DNA of 64,000 bases from Nothopassalora personata. Lineage: Eukaryota > Ascomycota > Dothideomycetes > Mycosphaerellales > Mycosphaerellaceae. Each line of letters opens with the position of its first letter. Position 1 is the stretch's first letter. The translations under genes and the position numbers were made by a program. Below, piece after piece: positions 1 to 12,300 of the stretch. The stretch spans positions 4,278,001-4,342,000 of the forward strand of contig CM066290.1 of assembly GCA_033816765.1 (NCBI GenBank), given 5' to 3'. A model generated the notes under the pieces. It was not told where the DNA came from, searched no databases, and saw only the letters and a list, made by a program, of their open reading frames with translations.

Positions 1-3000
1 TTAAGGGCAAGAACCTAAGACTCTAGGAAGAGACTAAGATTAAAGAGATCCTTAATGCACTAACATAGACAAAACAAAATGCAGCTTGCAACTTTAGTAT
101 CCTAAGTAGGATTATAGAAGAAGATGAATTTAAGCTTAAGGGCTCTTACGAATCTAGAAAAGCTGCTAAGATATAGATGTATCTCTAGAACAAGTATAGC
201 TAGGTGTTACTAACCTATACACATAAGCTTATAAAACAGTTTATGAACTTTAAGATAAGTGAAGAGTTCACTATTAGATCTGCATAGGTACACCTAGTGT
301 CTCTTAGAAGGAGGATTACTAATGTTAACTTAGAGGGCCAGCACTATAGGAAAGCTAATGTAAGAATAACCTAGCTTTTAAGCTTACTGCTACCTAACTA
401 CTATGTAGCTAGGGATACTATTATAGCTTAGCTAAAGATAGATCATAAAAGGACCTTAAAGATCCTTAAGGCTTAAGAGGCTAGATTAAATCCCTCTAAG
501 GCTAAGTATAGTATAGTAGCTACCTAGGTTAGGCCCTTAGGTTAGGTAAGATCACTTTCCTACCTTCTCTATAAGAAGGACTATCTCATTAAGGACTACC
601 CTAGTCTCTCTAAGGCAAAGAAGGTCCTTAGATCTCATTCCTAAGTACTATCCTCCTAGAATGTAACATATGTTAAGAAGAGAAGATCTCTACTACCATC
701 TTTAAGAAGAACACTAAGAGAGAAGTCCTCTATGGAGGAACTTAAGAAAATGGTAAAGAAACTTAGCTCTAACATGCTGTTACTCTAGAAGAACTAGGCC
801 TAGTCTCCTTCCTCTAAAATAAGGAAGACTAGGAAAGGTTTCTCTACCTAAGAGCTACCTAACATATGCAACTCATCCTAGAAGACAATGTCTAATAATA
901 ATGAGTATAATAAAGTGGCTTACTTAACTGCAGAAGTCTAAGGCAAGTTCCCCTTATTAGAGTAGTTACTTAATTCTTGTGCTTCATCCTATATAACTAA
1001 CTAGAGCTACCTCTTTAGATCTATAACTCCCTTAATAAAGAAGAAATAGATTAAAGTGGGAGGTAGGCATTTGTTAGCCACTTATATTAGGACTGTAGAG
1101 ATAAGTAGGAGATCTAGCATAAAAGTTGTTTTAGAAGATATTCTACTTATACCTAAGCTAGGAGTGAACCTAGTTTCTTAGAACTAGTTTAGCAAGCAGT
1201 TTAGTGTCTAACCTCCTTTATTTTCTCTTATATCCCCCTCTAGCTAAACTATTGTCTAGACAAGGCTTATTAGGGGGGTTCTATTTATTAATGAGATTTC
1301 TCCTCTACTGTAAGAAAGGGTATATTACTCATTATGTGCACTACTAATAGAGAATGCCTTTAGAACTGCTAAATTAGAGACTAACCTAAAACAGTAGGAG
1401 CTTTAGCATAGAAGATTTGTACACTTTAGGAAGAACTTACTCTAGAATCTTTATAAGGTAACAGACTTAAAAGAACCTATTCCTATTCCTAGGGATAGCT
1501 TCCACTAGTGTAGAGTATGTTCAATAGTAAAGATAAAGAAGTACAAAGGTAAAGTTACTAAGAGAAGACCTAAAAGACTTGCCCTTGTATCTATTAACAT
1601 ACGTAGTCTACTGCTAATATTAAGGCTAGGGTTCAAATACTAGCTTAAGATTGTGAACAACTTCTCTAGAAAGAAGTAGACCTATCCTCTTAAGAAAAGA
1701 GAAGATGCTCTAGTTGCTCTCTAGAACTAGAAGATCAAGGTAGAGAGAAAATCATTAGTATAGTTAAAAGCAGTTAGGCTTAACAATGTAAGGGAACTTA
1801 TTGCATTAGTTAAGTAGTAGGAGAAGGATTTAGGAATTAGGCTGGAGTATACTAAGGTATACAACTCGCTCTAAAATGGACTAGTTAAAAGGTTAATACA
1901 AACCTTAGAAGACTCTATAAGGGCAATGCTTAAAGAGGCTAAGATGCTAATTGAATTCTAGCCTAAAGCACTAGAAGCCTAAACCTACATAAGGAACAAA
2001 CTACTAAATAGTCTAGACTATAATAGGTTCAAGGTTTCACTAGATAAAGCCTTTAATAGTATTAAGCCAACTATTAACTATTTAAAGGTTTAGGGATGTA
2101 AAGCTATTGTCTACATAGACATAAGATCCTAGCCTTAATAGGCAAGAAGTAATAAACTAATAAATAGAGGTAAAGAAGCAGTGTTTATTAGATACATTAA
2201 AAACATAGCTAAGGCCTAGCTCTTTTAGGAACTAGACATAAAAGCTGTTAAATAACACACACATGTAGACTTCTTTAAGGACTAACCTAGAGGTAATATA
2301 GATCTCAATGTTACAAAATTGAATCTATTAAGCAATACACTAGCTAGGAGACCCTTAGGGAGGCTAAGGAAGGACATATCCTTAGAGCAACCTATTCACC
2401 ATTCAATTATTCAGTAGAGTAGCCTAGTAACAGCCTAGCTAAGAAAGCTATTTATGCAACTTCCCTAGCCTCTAAAGAATGTAGGGGAATTTCAGAAAAT
2501 TGATAAGCTAATTAAGATAAGCTCACTAGATCCCTAGGAAAAGGATGTTACTAGGACACAAGTAACTACTCTTAGATCATCCCTTAGTAAGAGGAGGGCT
2601 AACTATAATGTTAAGGGCTATAAATAGAAACAGAAAGCCCTAAGATCTATAGTCCCTATACCTAAACTAGCTACTAAAGTGGGAGAAGCAATAGACCTCT
2701 TAGAGAACCTTACTACTTACTACTAAGCTTTCTTTACAGCTATGCAATTAGTAGATGATTCAGTACTATAGGATAGTAAATTCCTAGAAGAAGTTAAGGA
2801 GATAGCCTTTATAGTAACTATAGAAGTTATTGCATACAAGTAAGAGATCCCAATTCTAAAGTCCTATAAGGATGCTATGAATAACAAGAAATAGGGACAC
2901 CTTTAGAAGGAAGCAATCTAGAAGGAGCTAGATGCTCTATAGAGCAACAATACCTAGGAGAATGCTGTTCTACTAAAAGGAGCAAACTTAGTTACGTTAA

Positions 3001-4513
3001 GATAGGTCTTTAATATTAAAAGAAGCATTAGTAGAGCCATTAAAAAGTTCAAGGCTAGGCTAGTTATAAGGGGCTTTTTATAGAAGTTTAGTATTAACTT
3101 TATAGAGACATTTGCGCTATAGTTAGATAGGACACCCTTAGGGTGTTTATAGCTATTATGAATAAGAAGGATCTCTATCTTCACTAAGTAGATATAAACA
3201 ATGCGTTTATAGAAAGCACCCTCTATAAAGATATCTTTATGTTACTACTACTAGGAGTTAAGCTTCTACTAAACATAGTGTTTAAGATCCTTAAAAGCTT
3301 ATATAGACTTAAGTAAGTAGCTAGAGATTAGAATCAACTCTATATATTAAAGCTTAGAGAGATTAGATTTACATAGTTAGAGGTAGATCTATACCTACTC
3401 ATTTATAAGGAAAAAGAGATTATGATTCTTATATATGTAGATAACATTCTAATTGCTATACTAAAGTTAACAGATGTTCTCTAGTTCAAAAGAGAACTTA
3501 GTAAAGTCTTTAAGATTAAAGATCTTAGTAAACCTAAAAAGATCCTTAGCATAAGAGTCATAAGGGACAGGAGGAGAGGAATCCTAAAACTTAACTAGGG
3601 ACACTTTATTAGGGACAACCTTACTAAGATAGGGATAAACTATAAGAAGGCAGCACCTATACACTTACCTATAGACAGCTATACGGCTCTTAAATCTTTA
3701 AGCCACATAGATAAGAGGTGTAATAAGGCAGAGTACTAAAGTATTAATAGTACATAGATATAGCTAGTAACAATTATAAGGCTAGACATTGCTTTTACCT
3801 TAGGAAGGATGAGCTCATTTATAAGTAACCTATCCGCCTACTACATAAAGGCTTTAAAGAAGATTATAAGATATCTAAGGTTATATCCTAATCTTAGCCT
3901 TATCTTCTCTAGGTATAGAGAAGGATACCTAGTTAGATACTGTAACTCTAATTATGCAATAGACAAAGTAGATAGAGTCTCTATCCTTAGGTATATCTTC
4001 TTCCTCTATAGGGCACTAGTCTCCTAGATAAGTAAGAAGTAAAAGTCTATAGCAACATCTATAATAGAAGCTAAATACATAGCTATAAATACATATGTAA
4101 AGCAATCCCAATTCCTAGCTTCACTACTAAGGGAGATAGACTGTCTAGAGTTAGTAGGAGACTGTTCCCATTAACTAAAGATTACTAGAAACTAGGAGAC
4201 TATGTTAAGCTTAAGACTAGTCCAATTAAGAGGTAACAACTAAGCTGCCCTTACCCTAGTAAGGGATGCACATGTTTATAATAAGTTAAAGCACATTAAC
4301 ATTGCCTACAATACTGTTAGGAAACTTTAGTGGAGAAGGCTTATTACTATTAAGTACACCCTAACATCTAAGATAGTTATAGATAGGTTTATAAAGCTAA
4401 AGACTAGTCTACACTTCTAGAGGTTTATAAGCTAGCTTAACCTATTATAGAGGTCTAAATACTACTAATAGGAGAAGAGTAGACTATAACCTCCTATATA
4501 AGATAAGTGGGAG
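1..4513 (+). mobile_element. Ty1/copia retrotransposon relic, gag-pol, open at the left edge
   Basis: A degenerate copia polyprotein can be followed in the + strand if in-frame TAG codons are read as former Gln or Trp. In order: gag-like sequence to about 900; an aspartic protease motif near 970-1000 (active-site triplet now reads Asn-Ser-Cys); pre-integrase and integrase about 1400-2300; reverse transcriptase and RNase H about 2870-4500. The RT active site is at 3434-3445 and reads YVDN instead of YVDD, a G-to-A change. The integrase region ending in the LWNGLVKR stretch near 1870 appears to have Lys for the catalytic Glu. The domain order PR-INT-RT-RH is that of copia. A purine tract (AAGTGGGAG, 4505-4513) precedes the 3' LTR. 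No ORF longer than 76 codons remains, so it cannot be autonomous. The 5' LTR lies outside the window. Confidence 0.88.
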
Positions 4514-4745
4514 TGTTAAGATGTAGCATCTTAAGGGGAGCTAACAGTTAGGTTATAATCTAATAGCCTAAGGCATCTACGATAACTTAGCTTATCGGAA
4601 GACACCTTCTCTCCCCTTTAGCTTAGATAGACACTAACATAATTAACACATTAGTTCCTAATATATTACTACATGCCCTGTAGCTATTAGCTAGTTAAAG
4701 ATTAATCTCTTACTCTACTCCGCTACTAACTACGTATCCTATAAT
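4514..4745 (+). repeat. Partial 3' LTR of the copia relic
   Basis: The sequence begins with TGTTAAGATGTAG directly after the purine tract and just after the last copia RNase H codons, which is where a copia 3' LTR starts. Recognisable LTR-like sequence runs to about 4745, where homology to the gypsy gag begins. No matching CA-ending terminus is visible, so the LTR is probably truncated. The right edge is approximate to within about 15 bases. Confidence 0.6.
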
Positions 4746-7700
4746 GTCCTAACTTAATAGGACGTCTACTTTAGAGTATATAGCTAAATTCGAAGAATAC
4801 GGACAAATTACCGGATAGGACTAGACGGCATTAATAACTATGTTCCGACGTAGACTTAAGGACTCCGTTAAGAACGAGTTAATAAGACACGGGGGACGGA
4901 TTACTAACCTCGAAGAGCTAATAAAGGCGTCGATTAACATCGATAACTAGCTCTAGGAACGACACTAGGAAAAGAAACACGACTCTAAAGTAGGAGGTAT
5001 AGTAGGATATACTCCGGATCGTAGACCCTTAGGAGGGTACGTTACGAAGGGAGAATCCTTACGATAAAGCTAGCCCTACTATAGACTATAGCTAATGGAA
5101 CTAGACGTTACCTAACGAGGACGGAGGATCGACAAGAGTAGGGGCTACGGAAAGCCCTTTAAAGGAAAAGAAAAACTTATATACTATACCTATAGTAAGG
5201 AAGGTTACATAGCGCGAGATTACCGCGGTAAAAATATAGTGCGCCGTAAGCAGTTCAATATAATGCAACTAAAGGTAGGCAAATCTAGGAGTAGTATTAG
5301 ACCCCGACAATTTAACTATACCTAGAGAGTAGAGGAGAAGGATAGTAACCGGGTTACGACGTCTCTCCTAGATCCCTCGTAAGGACGAGGAGGATACTAT
5401 ATTTAATAACATACACTACTACCGAATAACTAACAATTAAAGACTATTAGATTGTTTAGCATAATAGTACGAGGAGTTAACTATAAAGTTAAGAAGGAAT
5501 CTCGATACGGTTACGGAAGCCTTTACTAGCGATTCTGTTATTAGGACTCGTATTAAACCTACTACGACGCTAAGTTAGGCGTAGGGTACTAGCTACGATA
5601 ACCGGTAGGAACCCTAGGAGCTTAGCACGGACAAAACAAGCTCTAAGAAGTAGACATAGACGAATCTTGCTTCGATAACGATAATAAAGAAAACTAGGAT
5701 CTAGAATAGGACGGACGCTAGTTACTAGCACTAGAACAATAGATAAATAAACTAGATACTATTGAAGAAGATTACGTACCGGAGGAGTTAAGCGAGGACT
5801 TATCCGAAGAAGAAGAGAGCGATACCGACGACGAAAACGAAGTATACACATTTACGGTAGATGCGCTAAAGAAACTCTATAAGTTAATTATCTACCTCTA
5901 ACGAAGGCACGAAGAATTCCTACTAAAGTTCTTAGGGAAACGATACCTAAACCCTAACGAATTCGATAAGACACTCGATATAATAAGGGGCATAGTATAG
6001 GGCTACCTAACTATAAATAATACTAAGAACTTAGCTAAAGCGGTTATCGAACGACTACCTATAGGAAGCCGAATAACGGATACCGGATATCTAACACCGG
6101 CAGGAACTTTCGTCTTAAACGAACTACGAACGGTAGTATAGTATATACGGGCTCTCTACTTAGAATCGTAGAAGATCTAGGAACGTAATAGACTACAAGT
6201 ATAGACATAGGGTAACGAGCTATAGGTTCTAGCCGAAGCCTCTAGGTACAAAGCATAGCGAACTACATACTATTCGGGAAAAGGATTAGCTCCCTAGGAA
6301 TAAGCGACTAAAGGGAGTTATATAATACTTAGGCTCACGCATCGACATTAAACACAGTTTTCTAGACACAAGTAACCGTTAACGGACATAAGACTAGTAT
6401 TATAATCGACTTAGGAGTAGCGGGGAATTTTATCTCCGAGTCTTTCGTAAGAAGAAACGGGTTCGCTACCCTAAAGAAGAAATAGGGTTACGAGTTAATC
6501 GCGGTAAACGGATTATCGTTACCTAGCGTAGAATAGGAGACGACACTATTACTACTAGCTATCTAATAGCACTACGAGAATATTACCTTAGATATTACTA
6601 ATATAGCTAGTTATAACATAGTATTAGGTATGCCTCAGTTAAGAAAGCACAATCTAGTAATTGACTAGAGAAGAGGAGTACTTACATTTAGGGAATGCGA
6701 CGGCGTTATCGACATTTAGCCTACGCATCGATAGCGGACGATAGTAGATAAGGTAAGGAAATAGCTTAACGCATTCGAGCTTACGCCGACTAGAAGGATA
6801 GAAGAACTACCTTCGACCGGGATAGACACTAGCGTAGGGCCGCCGGGTTACGAAGTTACTAGAAGTAATAGAAGTAACGCACTATCGAAGAGTACTAACA
6901 TCTTAGAGTTAAGTATTCCTAAGGAGTATCGTAAGTAGTCGCGACTCTTTAAAGAGGAGAGAGGTAAAACCGCCTTACCTAAGTACCGCCTATAGGATTA
7001 TAAGATTAACATTTAGCTAGGGAAAGAGCCTCTATAGGGACCCCTATATTAAATGTCTAAGAAAGAGCTATAGACCCTACGAGAATAGCTAAAGGAGAAG
7101 CTAGCTAAAGGATAGATAAGAAGATCTACCTCGAGTGTAGGAACTCTATGTATGTTCGTTCTAAAAGCAAACGGGAAGTTACGACTCGTATAAGACTATA
7201 GGAAGTTAAACGAGATTACGATTAAGAACCGATACCCGCTACCTAACATCGAAGAAGTATAAGATAGATTAACCGGATTGGACTAGTACACGAAGATTAA
7301 CCTACGAGATGCCTTCTATACTATACGAATAGTAGAAGGAGAAGAATGGAAAACCGCTTTTAGAATAAGATACGGACTCTACGAATTCTTAGTTATGCTA
7401 ATGGGATTAACTAACGTACCCGCATCCTATTAGGACCTTATTAACGAAACACTTAGAGATCTACTCGACGTATACGTTATCGCCTACATAGACGACATAC
7501 TAGTCTACATAAAAGGATCCCTTTAGAAGCATATAAGACAAGTCTAGGACGTCTTCGAACGACTTACGCAGTTAGGATTTAAGACGGCACCCGAAAAATG
7601 CGAATTCTATAAGAAAAAGGTTAAATTCTTAGGCTTTATTATTAGCACTATAGGGATAACGATCGACCCTACGAAGACATAGTCAATTAGGGAATAGCTA

Positions 7701-8256
7701 GAACTAAGGACAGTTAAGGACGTACAATCATTCCTTAGACTAGCGAACTACAACCGGAAATTCATTAGGGACTACGTAAAGACAGTAGCACTAATAACGA
7801 TGCTTACGAGAAAAGACGTTACCTAGAAATAGGGAAAGGAACAGATTAAAGCGTTTAAGAAACTTAAGGAATAATGCGCTTTAGCCCCTACGCTTCGACT
7901 ATTCGATAGTAGTAAGGAAGTCTACATCGAGACCGATACGTCTAATATAGCAATAGGCGCATGTCTAATATAGACACACGATAGGTAGAGACACCTAGTA
8001 GCCTATTACTCCCGGAAAATGACTATAGCGGAATAGAACTACGACATCTATAATAAAGAGCTTCTAGCCATTGTTGCTACTATATAATATTAGAGAGTAT
8101 ATATCGAGGGCCTACCGAAGTTAACGATTCTTTCTAACTATAAGAATCTTACGTACTTTACGACGACGAAAGAACTTACCCGAAGGCAAGCCCGCTAGTC
8201 GGAGCTACTAGGATAGTATAAGTTCGAAATTAAATATACTCTAGGACGAGAGAACG
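4746..8256 (+). mobile_element. Ty3/gypsy chromovirus relic (element A), 5' segment: gag, protease, RT, RNase H
   Basis: The left arm of element A encodes a + strand gag-pol broken by many TAG stops. It starts inside gag (homology to element B begins about 4755), so the 5' LTR and about the first 450-500 bases are missing. Visible in order: gag to about 5200 with a CCHC knuckle near 5180-5225 whose Cys codons are partly TAT; a protease near 6390-6430 with Asp-Leu-Gly for Asp-Ser-Gly; RT with an intact AYIDDILVY catalytic motif at about 7480-7510; RNase H from about 7915. The frame stops in RNase H at 8256 where element B is inserted and resumes at 15108 (GRADALSR motif). A 5-bp target duplication GAACG marks the split. 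Confidence 0.9.
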
Positions 8257-8626
8257 TGTTATGTCTCGTTCTAAGGCTAGTCTTAAAAGAGAGATAAGTT
8301 AAGTCACGTAGCGGTATTCTTTAGAGAGGCTAAAGTAAGCTAAGCGAAGATAAATGATAGGAATAAGAGTTATATTCCAATTAGTGAGATAGTAACATAA
8401 GTTAAACGCCTCGAAGCTATAAGGGATTCTTAGCGTTCCTAAATACATAGGAGATCTCTACCTCGTGTAAGTATAGTTCCTAATTATAAGTATAAGATCT
8501 TATTCTTATGCTATTTTCTTATTCTCATGTTCGGTTACATCCGTAGGATAGCGTTCCTGTCGGATGTTACTAGCTAATTAGGGCGGTTAGCTATCCCCCG
8601 GTCCGGTCTCGATCCGAACCGTAACA
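8257..8626 (-). repeat. Left LTR of element B (its 3' LTR)
   Basis: 370 bp, starting TGTTATGTCTCG and ending CCGAACCGTAACA on the + strand. It pairs as a direct repeat with 14733-15102. Immediately inside it (8627-8645), read on the - strand, is a purine-rich stretch AGAAGGAGGATAG that fits a polypurine tract for plus-strand priming. This fixes the element's direction as - strand. Confidence 0.93.
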
Positions 8627-8769
8627 CTATCCTCCTTCTAGCCTAGCTTTGTCCCGAAGCTTAAAATGTAGTCGTACCCTAACTTCGTAGTGTATAGCCT
8701 TCTATAGCTTCTTCTTCGCACTTCTCCCGAGAATCTATTTCTAAGGAAATTATCGCGACGGGTAACGAA

Positions 8770-9351
8770 ATGGCCCCCTATAAGAACTATCGAGTAGCTC
8801 GTATAAAGAAGGGCGATCCTCGTCCGCGGTGTATCGTAGGTCCTCGGTCTAGGAAGTGTTCTAAGTGTATACGTAAGGGTCGTAAGGACTATGATGTCTC
8901 GTTATCTATTCCCGATTGGATTCGGCTTCGAGATATACGAGAGCGTCTCCGAAAAGAGGTGGAGCAGGCGGACTCGCGAGAGGTTAAACTGCTTTAGGAG
9001 CAGTCCGCGTTGTAGCGTTAATAGTAAGACGTCCTATAGCGGATAATTAGTTATAAGGCGAAGAAGATTCGTTTATAGAAGTAGCTTCGTCTAGCTAAAG
9101 GGCGCACCGAGAGCGCGGTAGCCTAGGAACTCGAGGATCTTAAGTTAGTAGAGGCGGTAGAGGAGGAGGTCCTTCCACCTAAGGAAGAGGGCGTCGAAGT
9201 TGCGGACGACCTAATGCCTAGTCCTTAGGAGATGTCTACCGCCGATTAGATTAGTCTCTATAATCCGTCGATTCCTCTAGAGGCGCTAGATTCCTTTACT
9301 GCGCCTATTGGACCCGGTGGAACTGTCGAAGAAGTTGCTAGCAGTTCGTAA
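8770..9351 (+). pseudogene. Antisense Cys-rich/coiled-coil ORF of element B, between pol and 3' LTR
   Basis: A 193-codon frame runs from ATG at 8770 to TAA at 9349-9351 with no frameshift, on the strand opposite to gag-pol. The first 75 codons are open; further on I count eleven in-frame stops, nine TAG and two TAA, the pattern expected if Gln/Trp codons were mutated. Near residues 22-42 there is a C-x8-C-x2-C cluster (CIVGPRSRKCSKCIRKG) followed seven residues later by a Tyr where a fourth Cys would fit. Next come a charged helical, probably coiled-coil stretch and an acidic, Pro-containing tail. A homologous ORF lies in the same relative place in element A (about 16770-17200, - strand). The arrangement of Cys residues suggests a small zinc-binding domain, which is inference. 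I do not recognise the family and give no function. Confidence 0.7.
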
Positions 9352-9359
9352 GATTTGTT

Positions 9360-12300
9360 TTTAGTTCCTAGGTATCTTCTATCTCGTCGTATCCCTTCTA
9401 TCTAACAAGGTATCGCTAACCTCTTTTATCTAGGATTTTTTCGACTTCGAACTCGGTTTCTTCTTCTAGTTAGTAGTGGAATGTTTCTTAGCATAGCGTC
9501 TTAGGGTCTACGGGTTCTAACATAGAGATGTGAAATACTAGATAGATTTTAGCGTCCTTTAGTAGTCGTAGTCGGTAGTTAACTAATCCTCGTAGTTCTT
9601 TAACGAGAAATGGCCCGACTTTCACATAATCTAGTTTCTTAGTCTTCCTTCGTGTCTTGAGGTTTTTTATAAGAAGGTAGACTTTATCCCCCCTCTTTAG
9701 CTAAGGTGCTATTTATTGTTTTCGACGAGATTTAATAAGTCGTTACTACGAGTCCCGAATTTGTTTATTAACGGATTTGTGTACCTCTCTTAGGTCTTCC
9801 GTTATAGCGATAGCCCTTTCCGCTTATAGGTGATCTCTCTTATTACTAAATAGCGTAGGGTGTCTTCCGAAATTTGCGAAGAAAGGTGTTTCGCCTATTG
9901 TCTCTAATTTGTAATTGTTTAGTGCAAGTTGTGCTATAGGTAGGAGTAATACCTAGTTGTCTTATGCGTAGTTAACGTAGTGTCGTAGGTATTGTTCTAA
10001 GGTTTAATTTACTCTCTTAGTTTATCCGTCCGTTTATAGGTAATATACCGTAGATAGTTTATGTTATATACCAATTTCCGCTATAAGAGTCTTCTAGTAG
10101 TTAGACGTAAATAGCTTGTCTCGGTCTATAATAAAGACCTTTAGGAATCCGTGGTATTGTACTAGCTTATTGAGAACGAGATAACCGAGTTACTCTACCG
10201 TGTATGTCTCGTAGGCAGGTATAAAGTGTGCATATTTCGTTAGGCGATCGACTATAACTAGTATTATGTCGTATTCCGTACCTATCGCCTTATCCGTAGA
10301 TATAGGAAGTTTCGTAATAAAGTCTATCGTGACCTCGTCCTATGGTTATGTCGGTAGTGTCCTAAACTGTATTTGTTTATACTTCTCGTGTCGTGCAGCC
10401 TTATTTTATTAATAGTAAACATATTGCTTAATGTAGTTTAATACCTTTTGTCTCATTTATAGGAATAAGAAGCTACGTTGTATGATCTCGAGAGTCTTTA
10501 TAGTTCTAGGATGTCCGTACATCGGGTTGTCGTAATGTTATCGTATACATTCTTCTTCTCGTCCTTTCGGTACTTAGTATCTTCCTTATACTAGTAGGAA
10601 CTGTTCTTCTATATCCTAAAGAACGCGCACTATATTGTTAAACTCCTTTATATTAGCGCTTAGACTTCCATCTAGATTAGTCTTAAGTACTTATTATCGC
10701 ACTAGTTCCTTTCCTTCTATATAGTCGCTTCTTCGGCTTAGTGCGTCGGCCCTACCGTTATCTTTTCCTACGGTATAGCGGATTTTAAACTTGTACTATC
10801 CGAGCAATTCCGACTAGCGGGCCTATCTTCGGGTTAGTACTTTCGTTATAGTGAAGTAAGTAAGATTCTTATAATTAGAAAGAATTGTTAGCTTAGGTGC
10901 TCCTTCCGCGTATACTCTCTAGTACTGCATTATAGCGACAATAGCGAGAAGTTCCTTATTATAGATGTCGTAGTTTTATTCCGCGGGTATCATTTTTCTT
11001 AAGTAATAGGCCACTGGGTGTCTTTTCCTATCGTGTTCTTATATAAGGCATGCGCCTATAGCTATGTCCAATGCGTCCGTTTCGATTTAGACTTCCTTTA
11101 TTCCGTCGAACAGTCGAAGCGTTAGTACTAAGGCGTACTGTCTTTTAAGTGTTTCAAAAGCTTATCGTTCTTTATTGCCCTAGGTCCACTTAGTGTCTTT
11201 CCTAGTGAGTGCAGTTATAGCTACAGCCGTTTTAGAGTAGTCCTTAATAAACTTGCGGTTATAGTTCGCGAGTCCCAGGAACGATTATACGTCCTTAACG
11301 TTAGCTAGCGTCGGCTATTCTTCGATAGACTATGTCTTTACTAGGTCGATCTAGATTCCTATTGTACTTATAATAAATCCGAGGAATTTAACTTATTTCT
11401 TATAGAACCCGCATTTTTCTTGTGCCGTCTTAAATCCTACTCGTGTAAGGCGCTCGAAGACGTCCTAGACTTGTCCGATGTAGTTCTATAGCGATCCCTT
11501 AGTGTAGACGAGGATGTCGTCTATATAAGAAATAACGCATACGTCGAGAAGCTCTCTTAGTGTCTTATTAACTAGGTCTTAATAGGATGCGGGTGCATTA
11601 GTTAGTCCTATTAGCATAACTAAGAACTCGTAGAGTCCGTATCGTGTTCTAAATGCGGTTTTCCATTCCTCTCCTTCTACTATTCGGATAGCGTAGAAGG
11701 CATCTCGTAGATCGATCTTCGTGTACTAGTCGGATCCGGTGAGTCGGTCCTATGCTTCTTCGATGTTCGGTAATAGATATCGGTTCTTTATCGTAATCTC
11801 GTTCAACTTTCGGTAGTCTTGTACGAGTCGTAGTTTCCCGTTTAGTTTCGGAATAAACATATATAGAGTTCCCGTACTTAAGGTAGATCTTCTTATCTAT
11901 CCTTTATCGAGTTTCTCCTTTAGCTATTCTCGTAGGGTTTTAAGCTCTTTCTTGGACATTTAATATAGGGGTCCCTATAGAGGCTCCTTCCCTAGCTAAA
12001 TGTTTATCTTATAGTCCTATAGTTAATGTTTAGGTAAGGCTTCTCTACCCTTTTCCTCTTTAAAGAGCCTTTTCTACTTCCACCTAAGGTACTCCTTAGG
12101 AATGCTTAGCTCCGATATACTAGCATCCTTCGATAGTGCGTTACTTCTATCCGTTCTAGTAATTTCGTGATCCCGCGGCCCTACGCTAGTATCTATCCCG
12201 GTCGAAGGTAGTTCTTAGTTCCTTCTATTTAGCGTAAGCTCGAATGCGTTAAGCTGTTTTCTTACCTTATCTACTATCGTCCGCTATCGATACGTAGGTT

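Noticed and set aside
2954..3184. 76-codon open frame on the - strand in the copia region
   Set aside because: It is antisense to the reverse transcriptase of the copia relic, has low complexity (Leu/Ile-rich) and no independent support.
3809..4027. 72-codon open frame on the + strand
   Set aside because: It is only an unbroken stretch of the copia RT/RNase H relic, not a separate gene.
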